DNA from: Comamonas sp. lk
GTDB taxonomy: Bacteria > Pseudomonadota > Gammaproteobacteria > Burkholderiales > Burkholderiaceae_C
Assembly: GCA_945861345.1 (NCBI GenBank)
Contig: CAMATX010000001.1
Span: 108,653-172,652 of the forward strand
Direction of reading: 5' to 3'
Length of the DNA stretch: 64,000 bases
Shown: positions 52,166 through 62,589 of the stretch, in pieces
Layout: each line of letters starts with the position of its first letter
Numbering within the stretch: position 1 is the first letter of the stretch
The notes under the pieces: generated by a model
What the model was told of the DNA's origin: nothing
Database searches by the model: none
What the model saw: only the letters and a program-made list of their open reading frames with translations
Program-made: the position numbers and the translations under genes

Positions 52166-53179
52166 ATGACGCCTTCTCCCGAAACTCCTGGGCAGCCCCA
52201 GGGCGCTGTTGCGCCGACCAAGTCGAACCGCGCCGCACAGATTCACAGCGTACGCAAACACGAGTTCGCGATGCTGCGCGAACTGATTCACAAAGGCCAG
52301 GCCAGCCACAGTGGCAAAGTACTAGCAGGTTTGCGCGGCCAAGCGATTCGCAACCAGCCCCCGACCGCCGAAACCCTCGACAAAATCAACGCCATTGAAG
52401 AGCAGCTGGAGCAGCTGTGGCGTTCGCGCGTGACCACCGCGCAATCGACCCTTTTGGGCGCTACGCCAACGGCACCTCAAAACACCACGGCACGCCCTTC
52501 AGCGGCTAGCGCCCCACCGGCGCAGGAACCGCAGCCAATGGCCAATGCGCCCATGCATACCCCTTCCTTGGCGTCCGGACCACGGCTGCCCCAAGTGAGC
52601 GCTGTAGAAAAGCGGCAGACCGATCTGCCCGAGAGCAGAGGAAAACCGCTGACTTTTGATGCGGTACTGCTCGAAGCGGCCCGACTGTTTGCGCAGGCTG
52701 ACGATGGCGCTGCCGAACAAGTGCTGCTGCAGGCCATCCACCAATCTCAGTTTCCCCATAGCCAGACGCGCTATTGGGCGCTGGCCCTGCTAGATATTTA
52801 CCGGACCCATGCCGAAACTGCGCGCTTTGATTGGGCGGTGCTGGAGTTTGTCCAGTGGTGGAGCGGCAAAACGCCCCATTGGGCCTTGGCCACGGCCCCC
52901 GCCACGCCATGGAAGCTGCAAGGGCGTTTGCAAGGCCCCCATGCGCTCGGTTTACCCGAAGTCGACGCCAATGCACAAGTCAGTCGCTTGAGTATTGACT
53001 GCACGGGCTTGCTGGGCATCGACGCGGCCGCAAGCAAAGCGCTGCGCCACTGGCTGCGCCGCGCCCAGGTGCGCAATTACGCGGTGCACTTTGAGGGCGT
53101 CAACCTGCTAGTGGCCGCCCTGTGGGAGCAAATCGGGATGGACGACGCGGCCCAATGGCAACTACGGCCTTTGCCCTGA
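52166..53179 (+). CDS. Hypothetical protein with C-terminal STAS-like domain
   Basis: C-terminus VSRLSIDCTGLLGIDAAASKALRHWLRRAQVRNYAVHFEGVNLLVAALWEQIGMDD resembles STAS. Confidence 0.6.
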   Translation: MTPSPETPGQPQGAVAPTKSNRAAQIHSVRKHEFAMLRELIHKGQASHSGKVLAGLRGQAIRNQPPTAETLDKINAIEEQLEQLWRSRVTTAQSTLLGATPTAPQNTTARPSAASAPPAQEPQPMANAPMHTPSLASGPRLPQVSAVEKRQTDLPESRGKPLTFDAVLLEAARLFAQADDGAAEQVLLQAIHQSQFPHSQTRYWALALLDIYRTHAETARFDWAVLEFVQWWSGKTPHWALATAPATPWKLQGRLQGPHALGLPEVDANAQVSRLSIDCTGLLGIDAAASKALRHWLRRAQVRNYAVHFEGVNLLVAALWEQIGMDDAAQWQLRPLP

Positions 53180-53372
53180 AAGCACGGGGGCGGCCCGGGC
53201 CGTACAAATTGCGAAATGCGCAATATATTTCAACCGTTACTTGCAGTGCCCATGCTAAGTACTTAATTTAGAACATCTTTTGCCTGTAATTTTGGTGAAA
53301 AAATGGTTCTAAGTCTTTGATTTCATTGGAAAAAACTTCAAAAATCCCCACAGGAGCGCCTGATTTGCTGGT

Positions 53373-53420
53373 AAAGTGCAAATAAGTGCAAAAAAGTGGT
53401 GGAAAGTGATCAATCACTTT
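53373..53420 (+). promoter_or_regulatory. Putative MraZ operator: four AAAGTG-like hexamers at exact 10-bp period, last one half of an inverted repeat
   Basis: AAAGTGCAAA TAAGTGCAAA AAAGTGGTGG AAAGTGATCA; then AAAGTGAT-CA-ATCACTTT (53403-53420); directly upstream of mraZ. Confidence 0.75.
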
Positions 53421-53451
53421 CACGCCTATCTGTTGGAAAAAGAGGTTTTCG

Positions 53452-53880
53452 GTGTTTCAAGGTGCTTCCTCGCTGACGTTGGATGCGAAAGGTCGACTTT
53501 CGGTCCCCACGCGGCACCGCGACGTGTTAAACGCCGTGGCCGCTGGCTTGGTAACCATCACCAAACACCCGCATGGCTGCCTGATGCTGTTTCCGCGCCC
53601 CGAGTGGGACTTGTTTCGCGAACGCATTGCAGCCCTTCCGATGGCAGCGCAGTGGTGGAAACGCATTTTTTTGGGCAACGCAATGGATGTCGAGTTAGAT
53701 GGCACAGGCCGCATCCTGGTCTCCCCTGAATTGCGCCAAGGCGCCGGTATTTCCAAAGAAACGGTTTTGCTCGGCATGGGCAACCATTTCGAGCTGTGGG
53801 ACAAAGCCACCTACGAGGCACAAGAAGCGAAGGCCATGCAAGAGCAAATGCCTGACGTGTTCAAAGACTTTTCTTTCTGA
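53452..53880 (+). CDS. mraZ: Transcriptional regulator MraZ (GTG start)
   Basis: [60 protein letters not shown]. Confidence 0.97.
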   Translation: MFQGASSLTLDAKGRLSVPTRHRDVLNAVAAGLVTITKHPHGCLMLFPRPEWDLFRERIAALPMAAQWWKRIFLGNAMDVELDGTGRILVSPELRQGAGISKETVLLGMGNHFELWDKATYEAQEAKAMQEQMPDVFKDFSF

Positions 53881-53888
53881 GTTTTGTG

Positions 53889-54836
53889 ATGGATGCGGCG
53901 CCGCTTCATACGACGGTTTTACTTACCGAAGCAGTCGACGCACTGCTGGCCGCACCGTCCCCCACCCAAAGTCATCCCTTAGACGGCCTGTACGTGGACG
54001 CCACCTTCGGCAGGGGCGGTCACACCCGCGAACTGCTGGCGCGCCTTACGCCCAAGGGGCGCGTGCTCGCGTTTGACCGCGACCCCGAAGCAGTGGCGCA
54101 ATCGGCAAGTATCACCGATACGCGTTTTGCGATTCGGCAAGAGGGTTTCTCGCACATCAGCAATCTGGCCCATGCCAGCGCGGACGGCATTTTGATGGAC
54201 CTGGGCGTGAGCTCACCCCAAATCGACACCCCTGGGCGCGGTTTTAGTTTCCGCTTTGAGGGGCCCTTGGATATGCGCATGGACACCACCCGCGGCCAAA
54301 GTGTGGCGCAGTGGCTGGTCGATGCCAGTACAGAAAAAATAGCGGAGGTGATACGTGATTACGGCGAAGAACGGTTTGCTGGGCCGATTGCAAAGGCGAT
54401 TGTTGCGCGCAGGCAGGAGCGCGGACCGATTGCAAGCACCACCGAGCTTGCCCAACTCGTGGCTGACACAGTCAAGACGCGCGAGCCGGGTCAAAACCCT
54501 GCAACGCGGACCTTCCAGGCTTTTCGGATTTTCATCAATGCCGAGCTTGAAGAGCTCAAACAGGCGCTAGAGGCGGCCCTGGATGTGCTGGCCCCAGGCG
54601 GGCGCTTGGTGGTGATCAGCTTTCATTCACTGGAAGACCGTATCGTCAAACAATTTATCGCGACACACTCCAAAGACGAGTACGACCGGCGCCGCCCCTT
54701 TGCCGCGCCCCGGCCTATGCGTTTGCGTGCCTTGGGCCGCAGTCGCCCTAGCGCGGCCGAAGTGTCTGCCAACGCGCGTGCACGCAGCGCCATCATGCGC
54801 GTGGCGGTGCGCAACGCGCCGGAGCTGGCGGCGTGA
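53889..54836 (+). CDS. rsmH: 16S rRNA (cytosine(1402)-N(4))-methyltransferase RsmH
   Basis: [65 protein letters not shown]. Confidence 0.97.
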   Translation: MDAAPLHTTVLLTEAVDALLAAPSPTQSHPLDGLYVDATFGRGGHTRELLARLTPKGRVLAFDRDPEAVAQSASITDTRFAIRQEGFSHISNLAHASADGILMDLGVSSPQIDTPGRGFSFRFEGPLDMRMDTTRGQSVAQWLVDASTEKIAEVIRDYGEERFAGPIAKAIVARRQERGPIASTTELAQLVADTVKTREPGQNPATRTFQAFRIFINAELEELKQALEAALDVLAPGGRLVVISFHSLEDRIVKQFIATHSKDEYDRRRPFAAPRPMRLRALGRSRPSAAEVSANARARSAIMRVAVRNAPELAA

Positions 54837-55117
54837 CCCGCATCAGCCTGCTCCTGATCCTGGCCACGCTGGCCAGCGCGATGTATTTGGTCGGCGTGCA
54901 GTACGAGTCGCGCCGCCTGTTTACCGAACTGGAACGCGCCCAGCGCGAAGCGCGCCGCCTGCACACCGAGTTTGAACGTCTGGAAGTAGAAAAGCGCAGC
55001 CAAGCCACACCCGCACGCGTAGAACGCGTCGCGCACGAGAAGCTGCAAATGCGCCAAGTCACACCCGGCATCACGGTGTACATGGGCCAAAAAGAGCCTG
55101 CGCAGGAGTATCCATGA
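54833..55117 (+). CDS. ftsL: Cell division protein FtsL
   Basis: Small bitopic coiled-coil protein [49 protein letters not shown] between rsmH and ftsI. Confidence 0.92.
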   Translation: MTRISLLLILATLASAMYLVGVQYESRRLFTELERAQREARRLHTEFERLEVEKRSQATPARVERVAHEKLQMRQVTPGITVYMGQKEPAQEYP

Positions 55118-56856
55118 GCCGCAGCATCCGCTATACCGCCAGCCCGCTGCTGACCAGCCGCACACCTGTGTGGCGCAGCAAGCTGATCGTGTTTGCACTG
55201 GCCATGGGTTTTGTCGGTTTGGGCGCGCGCGCCGCCTACATCCAGGTGTTTAACAACGACTTTTTCCAGCGCCAAGGCGAAGTGCGCTACAGCCGCACCC
55301 TAGAGCTGCCTGCCAATCGGGGCCGCATTTTGGACCGCAACGGGCTGATCTTGGCCTCCAGCGTTCCCTCACCCAGCATCTGGGCCATCCCCGAGGATGT
55401 GGAGCTGGAAGACGCCCAGCGCGCCAAGCTTGCGCAGTTGCTGGACATGCCGCTGGCCGAGGTCAATAAACGCCTGGCGGACGAGGACAAAAGCTTTGTT
55501 TGGCTCAAGCGCCACGTCGAGCCCGAAAAAGCCAAGCAAATTGCCGAGCTGGGCTTCAAAGGCATTTACCAGCGCACCGAGTTCAAACGCCAGTACCCCG
55601 AGGGCGAAGCGGCAGCCCATGTGGTGGGCTTTACCAATGTCGAGGACAACGGCCAGGAAGGCATCGAACTGCTCTACAACAGCACCTTGCTCGGACGCGC
55701 CGGCAGCCGCCATGTGATTAAAGATCGCTTGGGCCAGTCGGTCGAGCAAGTGGGCGAAACCGTCGACCCAGTGGCCGGCAAAGACGTGCAACTGAGCCTG
55801 GACACCAAGGTGCAGTTTTTTGCCTATCAAAAATTGCGTGATGCCGTGGTGAATAACCGCGCGCAGGCCGGCAGCGTCGTGGTGATCGATGCCAACACCG
55901 GCGAAGTGCTGGCCTTGGCCAACTACCCCAGCTACAACCCCGAAAAGCGACTGAACCTGACCGGCGCCCAACTGCGCAACCGCGCACTCACCGACACTTT
56001 TGAGCCCGGCTCGGTGATGAAGCCTTTCACCATCGGTCTGGCGCTGGAATCGGGCCGCGTCAAGCCCGGCACCATCATTGACACGTCGCCCGGGTTAGTC
56101 AACATCACCGGCGCCACCATACGCGACGCCCACCCGCATGGCGCGCTGACGGTAGAGCAAGTCATCCAGGTCTCCAGCAACGTGGGCACCACCAAAATCG
56201 CCATGCAAATGCCGGCCAGCGAAATGTGGGAGACCTTCTCGGGCGCTGGTTTTGGACAAAAGCCGCAAGTCGAATTTCCTGGCGTGGTGCCCGGGCGGCT
56301 GCGCCCGTACAAATCGTGGCGCCCGATCGAGCAGGCCACTGCCTCGTATGGTTATGGCCTGTCGGCCTCTTTGTTCCAAATGGTGCGCTCGTACACGGTG
56401 TTTTCGCACGACGGGCAAATCATCCGCGCCACGCTGCTCAAAAACAATGAGCCAGCCGTGGGCATTCCGGTGTTCTCGGCTGACACCGCTGCCAAAGTGC
56501 GCAAGATGCTGCAAATGGCTGCAGGCCCCGGCGGCACCGGCCCCAAAGCGCAAACCGCTGGTTATTCTGTGGGCGGCAAGTCGGGCACAGCCTACAAGCA
56601 AATCGGCAAAGGCTACGGCAGTGATGGCAACCGCAAGTACCGCAGCTGGTTTGTGGGCATGGCGCCGATCGACAAGCCCCGCATCATTGTGGGCGTGATG
56701 CTCGACGAGCCCACTGCGGGCAAATACTTTGGCGGCGAGGTGGCTGCGCCCGTTTTTAGCGAAACCGTGCAGCAAACCCTGCGCGTGATGGGCGTACAGC
56801 CCGACATCAGCATCCGCCCGCAAATCGTGGCCACCACCGTGCAGGAAAGCTTCTGA
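55114..56856 (+). CDS. ftsI: Peptidoglycan transpeptidase FtsI (PBP3)
   Basis: RGRILDRNGLILASSVPSPSIWAIPEDV, FEPGSVMKPFTIGLAL, VGGKSGTAYK. Confidence 0.97.
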   Translation: MSRSIRYTASPLLTSRTPVWRSKLIVFALAMGFVGLGARAAYIQVFNNDFFQRQGEVRYSRTLELPANRGRILDRNGLILASSVPSPSIWAIPEDVELEDAQRAKLAQLLDMPLAEVNKRLADEDKSFVWLKRHVEPEKAKQIAELGFKGIYQRTEFKRQYPEGEAAAHVVGFTNVEDNGQEGIELLYNSTLLGRAGSRHVIKDRLGQSVEQVGETVDPVAGKDVQLSLDTKVQFFAYQKLRDAVVNNRAQAGSVVVIDANTGEVLALANYPSYNPEKRLNLTGAQLRNRALTDTFEPGSVMKPFTIGLALESGRVKPGTIIDTSPGLVNITGATIRDAHPHGALTVEQVIQVSSNVGTTKIAMQMPASEMWETFSGAGFGQKPQVEFPGVVPGRLRPYKSWRPIEQATASYGYGLSASLFQMVRSYTVFSHDGQIIRATLLKNNEPAVGIPVFSADTAAKVRKMLQMAAGPGGTGPKAQTAGYSVGGKSGTAYKQIGKGYGSDGNRKYRSWFVGMAPIDKPRIIVGVMLDEPTAGKYFGGEVAAPVFSETVQQTLRVMGVQPDISIRPQIVATTVQESF

Positions 56857-58382
56857 TGCTGCATAGCCTGCACACCCCCCAGGACGCCGCCCAGTGGCTG
56901 CGCGCCAGCGTGCCCGGCGCGCTGCGCACCGACCACCGCAAGGTGGAAAAAGGCGACGGCTTTTTAGCCGCCAAGGGCCAGGCGGTCGATGCGCGCCAGT
57001 TTGTCGGCATGGCCTTGGAGCGCGGCGCCGCCGCTTGCCTGGTGGAAGCCCAGGACAGCGCAGCCTGGACCTGGGACAGCGCCCAGGTCGCCAGCTATCC
57101 CGCGCTCAAAACAGACAGCGCCGCGATTGCCGCCGACTTTTATGGCGCACCCTCAGAGCAATTGGACGTGCTGGCCATTACCGGCACCAATGGCAAAACC
57201 TCCAGCGCCTGGTGGCTGGCCCAAGCGCTCAATAGCACCGCCCCAGCGCACCCCCGCTGCGCCATGGTGGGGACGCTGGGCATCGGCGTTCCACCGGCCG
57301 TTCAGGAGGGCAGTGATGGCGGCCTGGCCAGCAACGGCCTGACCACGCCGGACGGTGTTTTGCTGCAGCACAGCCTGCACGAATTTGTCCGCCAAGGCCT
57401 GCGCTATTGCAGCCTGGAGGCCTCCTCCATCGGCCTGCAAGAGCACCGCTTGGATGCCACACGCATCCGCCTGGCCGTCTTCACCAATTTCACCCAGGAC
57501 CACCTGGACTACCACGGGAGCATGCAAGCCTACTGGGACGCCAAGCGCCGTCTGTTTGATTGGGCCGGTCTGCAAAGCGCTGTGATCAACATAGACGACG
57601 AGCGCGGTGCCGCCCTTGCCCAGGAGTTGCGCGCACAGGACCGCGGTCTGGATGTCTGGACCGTGTCGACCCAGGGCGCAGCGCGCCTGCAAGCGACGGA
57701 CATTGCGCTGAGCGCCCAGGGCCTGCAATGCAGCATTCTTGAAGACGGGCAGCGCCACACCTTGCAGTGCGCTGTTTTGGGCGGCTACAACGTCGCCAAC
57801 TTGCTAGGCGTTATCGCCGCTTTACGCGCCTTGGGCCTGGGTTCGGCCGATGCGGTCCAAGCTTGCAGCCACCTGCAGCCCGTACCCGGACGCTTGCAGT
57901 GCGAGGGCGGCCAGGACGCGCCACTGGCGGTTGTTGATTACGCCCATACCCCCGACGCACTGCAAAAAACGCTGGATGCGCTGCGTCCGCTGGCCCAACA
58001 ACGCGGCGGCCTGCTGTGGTGTGTGTTCGGCTGTGGCGGCGACCGCGACAACGCCAAGCGCCCTTTGATGGGCGCCATCGCTGCAGCCAAGGCCGACCGC
58101 ATCGTCATCACCAATGACAACCCACGCTTTGAAAAGCCCAGCACCATCGTCAGCCACATCCTGGCCGGCATGGGCGGCGCCCACGACGTGGAGGTTCAGA
58201 TGGACCGTGCCCAAGCCATTGCCCATTGCCTGGCCCGCGCCAGCGCCGCCGACGTGGTGCTGATCGCCGGCAAAGGCCATGAGACCAGCCAAGAAACGGC
58301 TGGCGAAAAAATCGTTTTTTCGGACCTGGCCCATGCACGCCAGGCGCTGGCCGAACGCAGTGCCCAAGGAGTCGCGGCATGA
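56856..58382 (+). CDS. murE: UDP-MurNAc-tripeptide synthetase MurE
   Basis: [66 protein letters not shown]. Confidence 0.97.
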   Translation: MLHSLHTPQDAAQWLRASVPGALRTDHRKVEKGDGFLAAKGQAVDARQFVGMALERGAAACLVEAQDSAAWTWDSAQVASYPALKTDSAAIAADFYGAPSEQLDVLAITGTNGKTSSAWWLAQALNSTAPAHPRCAMVGTLGIGVPPAVQEGSDGGLASNGLTTPDGVLLQHSLHEFVRQGLRYCSLEASSIGLQEHRLDATRIRLAVFTNFTQDHLDYHGSMQAYWDAKRRLFDWAGLQSAVINIDDERGAALAQELRAQDRGLDVWTVSTQGAARLQATDIALSAQGLQCSILEDGQRHTLQCAVLGGYNVANLLGVIAALRALGLGSADAVQACSHLQPVPGRLQCEGGQDAPLAVVDYAHTPDALQKTLDALRPLAQQRGGLLWCVFGCGGDRDNAKRPLMGAIAAAKADRIVITNDNPRFEKPSTIVSHILAGMGGAHDVEVQMDRAQAIAHCLARASAADVVLIAGKGHETSQETAGEKIVFSDLAHARQALAERSAQGVAA

Positions 58383-59863
58383 GCGCGCCATTGATGCAGC
58401 TCGGCCAAGTGCACGCCTGGCTCCAGGCGCGCCCTGCCGGCCAGCCATCTACTTTGCACGGCGCAGCCGATACCCCCATTGCGCGCGTGCACACCGACAG
58501 CCGCAGCGTGCAGCCGGGCGACCTGTTTGTGGCGCTGCAAGGCGAAAGCTTTGATGCCAATGCATTCTTGGCCCAAGCGCAGGCAGCCGGGGCCGTGGCC
58601 GTGCTGTGTCGCACGGGTCTGGACACATCGCAGCTGCCAGCAGGTCTGCCGCGCATCGAAGTACCCGACACCACGCTCGCTCTGGGTCATTTGGCGCAGG
58701 CCTGGCGCCAGCAGTTTGATGTGCCCTTGATTGCAGTGACTGGCAGCAATGGCAAAACCACGGTTACCCAAATGATTGGCGCTATCTTGCAAGCCCATAC
58801 CCCCGAAGGTGGCGCGCTGGCAACCCAGGGCAATCTGAACAACGCCATTGGCGTGCCCCTGACTCTCTTGCGCCTGCGCGCCAGCCACCGCATCGCGGTA
58901 GTCGAGCTGGGTATGAACCATCCCGGCGAAATCGCTTACTTGGCCGATCTGGCGCAGCCCACGGTAGCCCTGGTCAATAACGCCCAACGCGAGCACCTGG
59001 AGTTCATGCACACCGTGGACGCGGTAGCCGCCGAAAACGGTGCTGTGCTGCAGGCGCTGGGCCCGCAAGGCTGCGCAGTGTTCCCCGCCGATGACACCTA
59101 CAGCGCGCTGTGGCAATCGCAAAACCACGGCGCGCGCCACCTGGGCTTTGCCAGCGCTGGCCCGCTTACGGGAGATGGTGTTTACGGCATCAGTGCGCAG
59201 TGGCATGAGTCCTATTGGCAGGTGCAAGCGGGTTGGCAGGCGCAAGGCCAAAGCGGCGTACTTAACTTGCGTCTGGCCATTGCCGGCGCCCACAATGTAG
59301 CGAACGCCCTGGCCGCTGCCGCGTGCGCGCTGGCAGCGGGCGTGGCGCCGGCGCACATCGAGGCCGGCTTGCAATCGTTTTCGCCGGTCAAGGGCCGCTC
59401 GCGCGCGTTTGCGCTGCAGTGGGGCACGCGCCGCATCAGCGCGGTGGACGACAGCTACAACGCCAACCCCGACTCGGTACGCGCCGCCATCGACGTGCTG
59501 CATACCTTGCCGGCACCGCGCTTGCTGGTGCTGGGCGACATGGGCGAAGTCGGCCAAGACGGACCACAACTGCACGCAGAGGCCGGTGCTTATGCGTACA
59601 GCCAAGGCATCGAACAATTGTTGGCCCTGGGCAGCCTCAGCCAGTCAGCAGTGCAGGCTTTTTGCCAGGCCGGTGGCAATGCGCAGCACTGTGCTGACAT
59701 GCAGGCGCTGGACCAGGCCTTGCAAAGCGCGCTGCCGCTTTGCGCCAGCGTACTGGTCAAAGGATCGCGCTCTATGCGCATGGAACGCGCCATCGAGCGC
59801 ATGCAAACCCAGGCCCTCGAACTGGCTCATAACACACTCGGGGAGTCGGTTCATGCAGCATAA
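58379..59863 (+). CDS. murF: UDP-MurNAc-pentapeptide ligase MurF
   Basis: TGSNGKTTVTQMIGAIL, ELGMNHPGEIAYLADLAQPTVALVNNAQREHLEFM, DDSYNANPDSVRAAID. Confidence 0.97.
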   Translation: MSAPLMQLGQVHAWLQARPAGQPSTLHGAADTPIARVHTDSRSVQPGDLFVALQGESFDANAFLAQAQAAGAVAVLCRTGLDTSQLPAGLPRIEVPDTTLALGHLAQAWRQQFDVPLIAVTGSNGKTTVTQMIGAILQAHTPEGGALATQGNLNNAIGVPLTLLRLRASHRIAVVELGMNHPGEIAYLADLAQPTVALVNNAQREHLEFMHTVDAVAAENGAVLQALGPQGCAVFPADDTYSALWQSQNHGARHLGFASAGPLTGDGVYGISAQWHESYWQVQAGWQAQGQSGVLNLRLAIAGAHNVANALAAAACALAAGVAPAHIEAGLQSFSPVKGRSRAFALQWGTRRISAVDDSYNANPDSVRAAIDVLHTLPAPRLLVLGDMGEVGQDGPQLHAEAGAYAYSQGIEQLLALGSLSQSAVQAFCQAGGNAQHCADMQALDQALQSALPLCASVLVKGSRSMRMERAIERMQTQALELAHNTLGESVHAA

Positions 59864-59884
59864 GCCATCGACGGGGGTCAGCCC

Positions 59885-61063
59885 ATGCTGCTAAGCCTTG
59901 CGCAATGGCTGCAAAGCCAGTACCCGGAACTGGGCTACCTGCGGGTGTTCCAGTACCTGACTTTTCGCGCCGTCATGGCAGCGGCCACCGCCTTGCTGAT
60001 CGGCCTGGCCGCCGGTCCGGCGGTGATTAGGCGCCTGCACGCCCTCAAAATCGGCCAACCTGTGCGCGGCTATGGCATGGCCTCGCACATCAGCAAAAAC
60101 GGTACACCCACCATGGGCGGCGTGCTGATCCTGATCGCCATTACCAGTTCTACCCTGCTGTGGGTCGACTTGTACAACCGCTTTGTCTGGATCACGCTGA
60201 TCGTGACCCTGGGCTTTGGCGCCATCGGCTGGGTGGATGACTGGCGCAAAGTGGTCAACAAAGACCCCGAAGGCATGGCCTCGCGCGAGAAGTATTTTTG
60301 GCAGTCGCTATTAGGCATGGTCGCCGCATTGGCGCTGGTATTTAGTATTTCCGAGAACTCCAACTGGCGCGTGCTCGAGCTGTTTTACAACTGGGTGCGC
60401 TCAGGCTTTGACGTCAGCCTGCCGCCCAAGGCCGGCCTGTGGCTGCCGTTTTTCAAACAAGTGGGTTACCCGCTGGGCGTCTTTGGTTTCATGGTGCTGA
60501 CCTACCTGGTCATCGTGGGTGCCAGCAATGCCGTTAACCTGACCGATGGTCTCGATGGCCTGGCCATCATGCCGGTGGTCATGGTGGGCTCGGCGCTGGG
60601 CGTGTTCGCCTATGTAACCGGCAGCGTGGTGTATGCCAAATACCTGTTTTTGCCGCACATCCCGGGCGCCGGTGAGTTGCTCATTTTCTGCGCCGCCATG
60701 GCCGGTGCCGGACTGGCGTTTTTGTGGTTTAACACGCATCCGGCACAGGTATTTATGGGCGACGTGGGTGCTTTAGCCTTAGGCGGCGCGCTGGGCACGG
60801 TGGCCGTGATCGTGCGCCAGGAAATTGTGCTGGCCATGATGGGCGGCGTGTTTGTGGCCGAAGCCCTCTCGGTCATGTTGCAGGTGATGTATTTCAAATA
60901 CACCCGGAAAAAATATGGCGAGGGCCGCCGCCTCTTTTTGATGGCGCCGCTGCACCACCACTTTGAAAAGCTGGGCTGGAAAGAGACGCAGGTGGTGGTG
61001 CGTTTTTGGATCATCACCATGCTCTTGTGCCTGCTCGGCCTGTCCACCCTGAAGCTGAGGTAA
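59885..61063 (+). CDS. mraY: Phospho-N-acetylmuramoyl-pentapeptide transferase MraY
   Basis: [68 protein letters not shown]. Confidence 0.98.
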   Translation: MLLSLAQWLQSQYPELGYLRVFQYLTFRAVMAAATALLIGLAAGPAVIRRLHALKIGQPVRGYGMASHISKNGTPTMGGVLILIAITSSTLLWVDLYNRFVWITLIVTLGFGAIGWVDDWRKVVNKDPEGMASREKYFWQSLLGMVAALALVFSISENSNWRVLELFYNWVRSGFDVSLPPKAGLWLPFFKQVGYPLGVFGFMVLTYLVIVGASNAVNLTDGLDGLAIMPVVMVGSALGVFAYVTGSVVYAKYLFLPHIPGAGELLIFCAAMAGAGLAFLWFNTHPAQVFMGDVGALALGGALGTVAVIVRQEIVLAMMGGVFVAEALSVMLQVMYFKYTRKKYGEGRRLFLMAPLHHHFEKLGWKETQVVVRFWIITMLLCLLGLSTLKLR

Positions 61064-61068
61064 GCACG

Positions 61069-62589
61069 ATGCAGCTCCACGGGCAACAGATTTTGGTTAT
61101 CGGCTTGGGCGCGTCCGGCCTGGCCATGGCGCGCTGGTGCGCCGCAGCCGGTGCCACGGTCACGGTGCTCGATGACCGCGCGGCGCCGCCGCAAGCTGCC
61201 CAACTCGCCCAGGAACTGCCGGCCGTGCGTCTGCTGCACGGCGCATTCGATGCCAGCGCCCTAGAGCTGGCAGACTTTGCCCGCATCTGCATCAGCCCCG
61301 GACTGGCGCCTGCGCGCCTGGCAGGCTTGCTCGAGGCCGCCCGCGCGCAGGCAGTGCCGGTGGGCAGCGAACTGGGCTTGTTTAACCAAGCCCTGGCCAC
61401 ATTGGCAGCGCAACAGCAATACGCGCCCGCCGTGATCGCCATCACCGGCACCAACGGAAAAACCACGGTCACCGCACTGACTGGCCAACTGGTGCAGCGC
61501 GCCGGCAAAACCGTCGCAGTAGCTGGCAACATCGGCCCCAGCCTGTTGGACACCTTGGCTCATGCAATGCAGGCACAGGCCTTGCCCCAGGTGTGGGTGC
61601 TAGAGTTGTCCAGCTTTCAGTTGCACTACAGCGAAGACTTTGCCCCCACGGTGGCCACGGTGCTCAACCTCAGCCAGGACCACCTGGACTGGCATACCGA
61701 CATGGACGACTACGCGCAGGCCAAAGCCCGCATCTTTGGGCCTGGTACGGTGATGGTGCTCAACCGCGAAGACCCAGCGGTCATGGGCATGCTGCCAGCG
61801 CCCGTGCGCGTCAAGCTGCAAAAACCGCAAGAACGTGCCCGCATCTGCTTTGGTGCGGACGAACCCCGGCGCGCCGGGGACTATGGCCTGCAAGACCTGG
61901 GCGGCATGCTTTGGCTGGTGCGCGCCGCGCCCGCTGACGAAACCATCAAAGGCAAGCGTACCGGCGGTGTGCAAGAGGATTTATTCCTGCAAAAGTTCAT
62001 GCCCTTGGACGCCTTGCGCATCCACGGACGCCACAACGCCTGCAATGCCTTGGCCGCGCTGGCGCTGGCCAGCGCCGTAGGCTGCGCCCTGGGCCCCATG
62101 CTGTTTGGACTGCGTGAATACCGTGGAGAGCCGCACCGCGTGCAATCCTTGGGCATGGTGGCCGAGGTGGAATATTTTGACGATAGCAAAGGCACCAATG
62201 TGGGCGCGACCCTGGCCGCGCTACACGGCCTGGGCGCACAAAAGCGCCTGGTACTGATCATGGGCGGCCAAGGCAAGGGCCAGGACTTTGACCCGCTGGC
62301 CCATCCAGTGGCGCGCTACGCCCGCGCCGTGGTCCTGATCGGCACCGACGCGCCCATCCTGCGCGCCGCCTTGACGCCCAGCGCGGTGCCCTTGCACGAT
62401 GCGCAAAGCATGCAAGATGCCGTGGCCCAAGCGGCCGCTTTAGCAGAGCCCGGCGATGCGGTGCTGATGTCGCCCGCCTGCGCCAGTCTGGACATGTTTC
62501 GCGACTACAGCCACCGCGCGCAGGTGTTCACCGATGCCGTGGCCGCATTGGCCGCCGACACCGGCACGGTGCTGGAGGCCTTTGCATGA
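61069..62589 (+). CDS. murD: UDP-N-acetylmuramoyl-L-alanine--D-glutamate ligase MurD
   Basis: [80 protein letters not shown]. Confidence 0.97.
   Translation: MQLHGQQILVIGLGASGLAMARWCAAAGATVTVLDDRAAPPQAAQLAQELPAVRLLHGAFDASALELADFARICISPGLAPARLAGLLEAARAQAVPVGSELGLFNQALATLAAQQQYAPAVIAITGTNGKTTVTALTGQLVQRAGKTVAVAGNIGPSLLDTLAHAMQAQALPQVWVLELSSFQLHYSEDFAPTVATVLNLSQDHLDWHTDMDDYAQAKARIFGPGTVMVLNREDPAVMGMLPAPVRVKLQKPQERARICFGADEPRRAGDYGLQDLGGMLWLVRAAPADETIKGKRTGGVQEDLFLQKFMPLDALRIHGRHNACNALAALALASAVGCALGPMLFGLREYRGEPHRVQSLGMVAEVEYFDDSKGTNVGATLAALHGLGAQKRLVLIMGGQGKGQDFDPLAHPVARYARAVVLIGTDAPILRAALTPSAVPLHDAQSMQDAVAQAAALAEPGDAVLMSPACASLDMFRDYSHRAQVFTDAVAALAADTGTVLEAFA

Noticed and set aside
58196-59617. 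473-aa minus-strand ORF opposite murE/murF
   Set aside because: Antisense shadow crossing two dcw genes.
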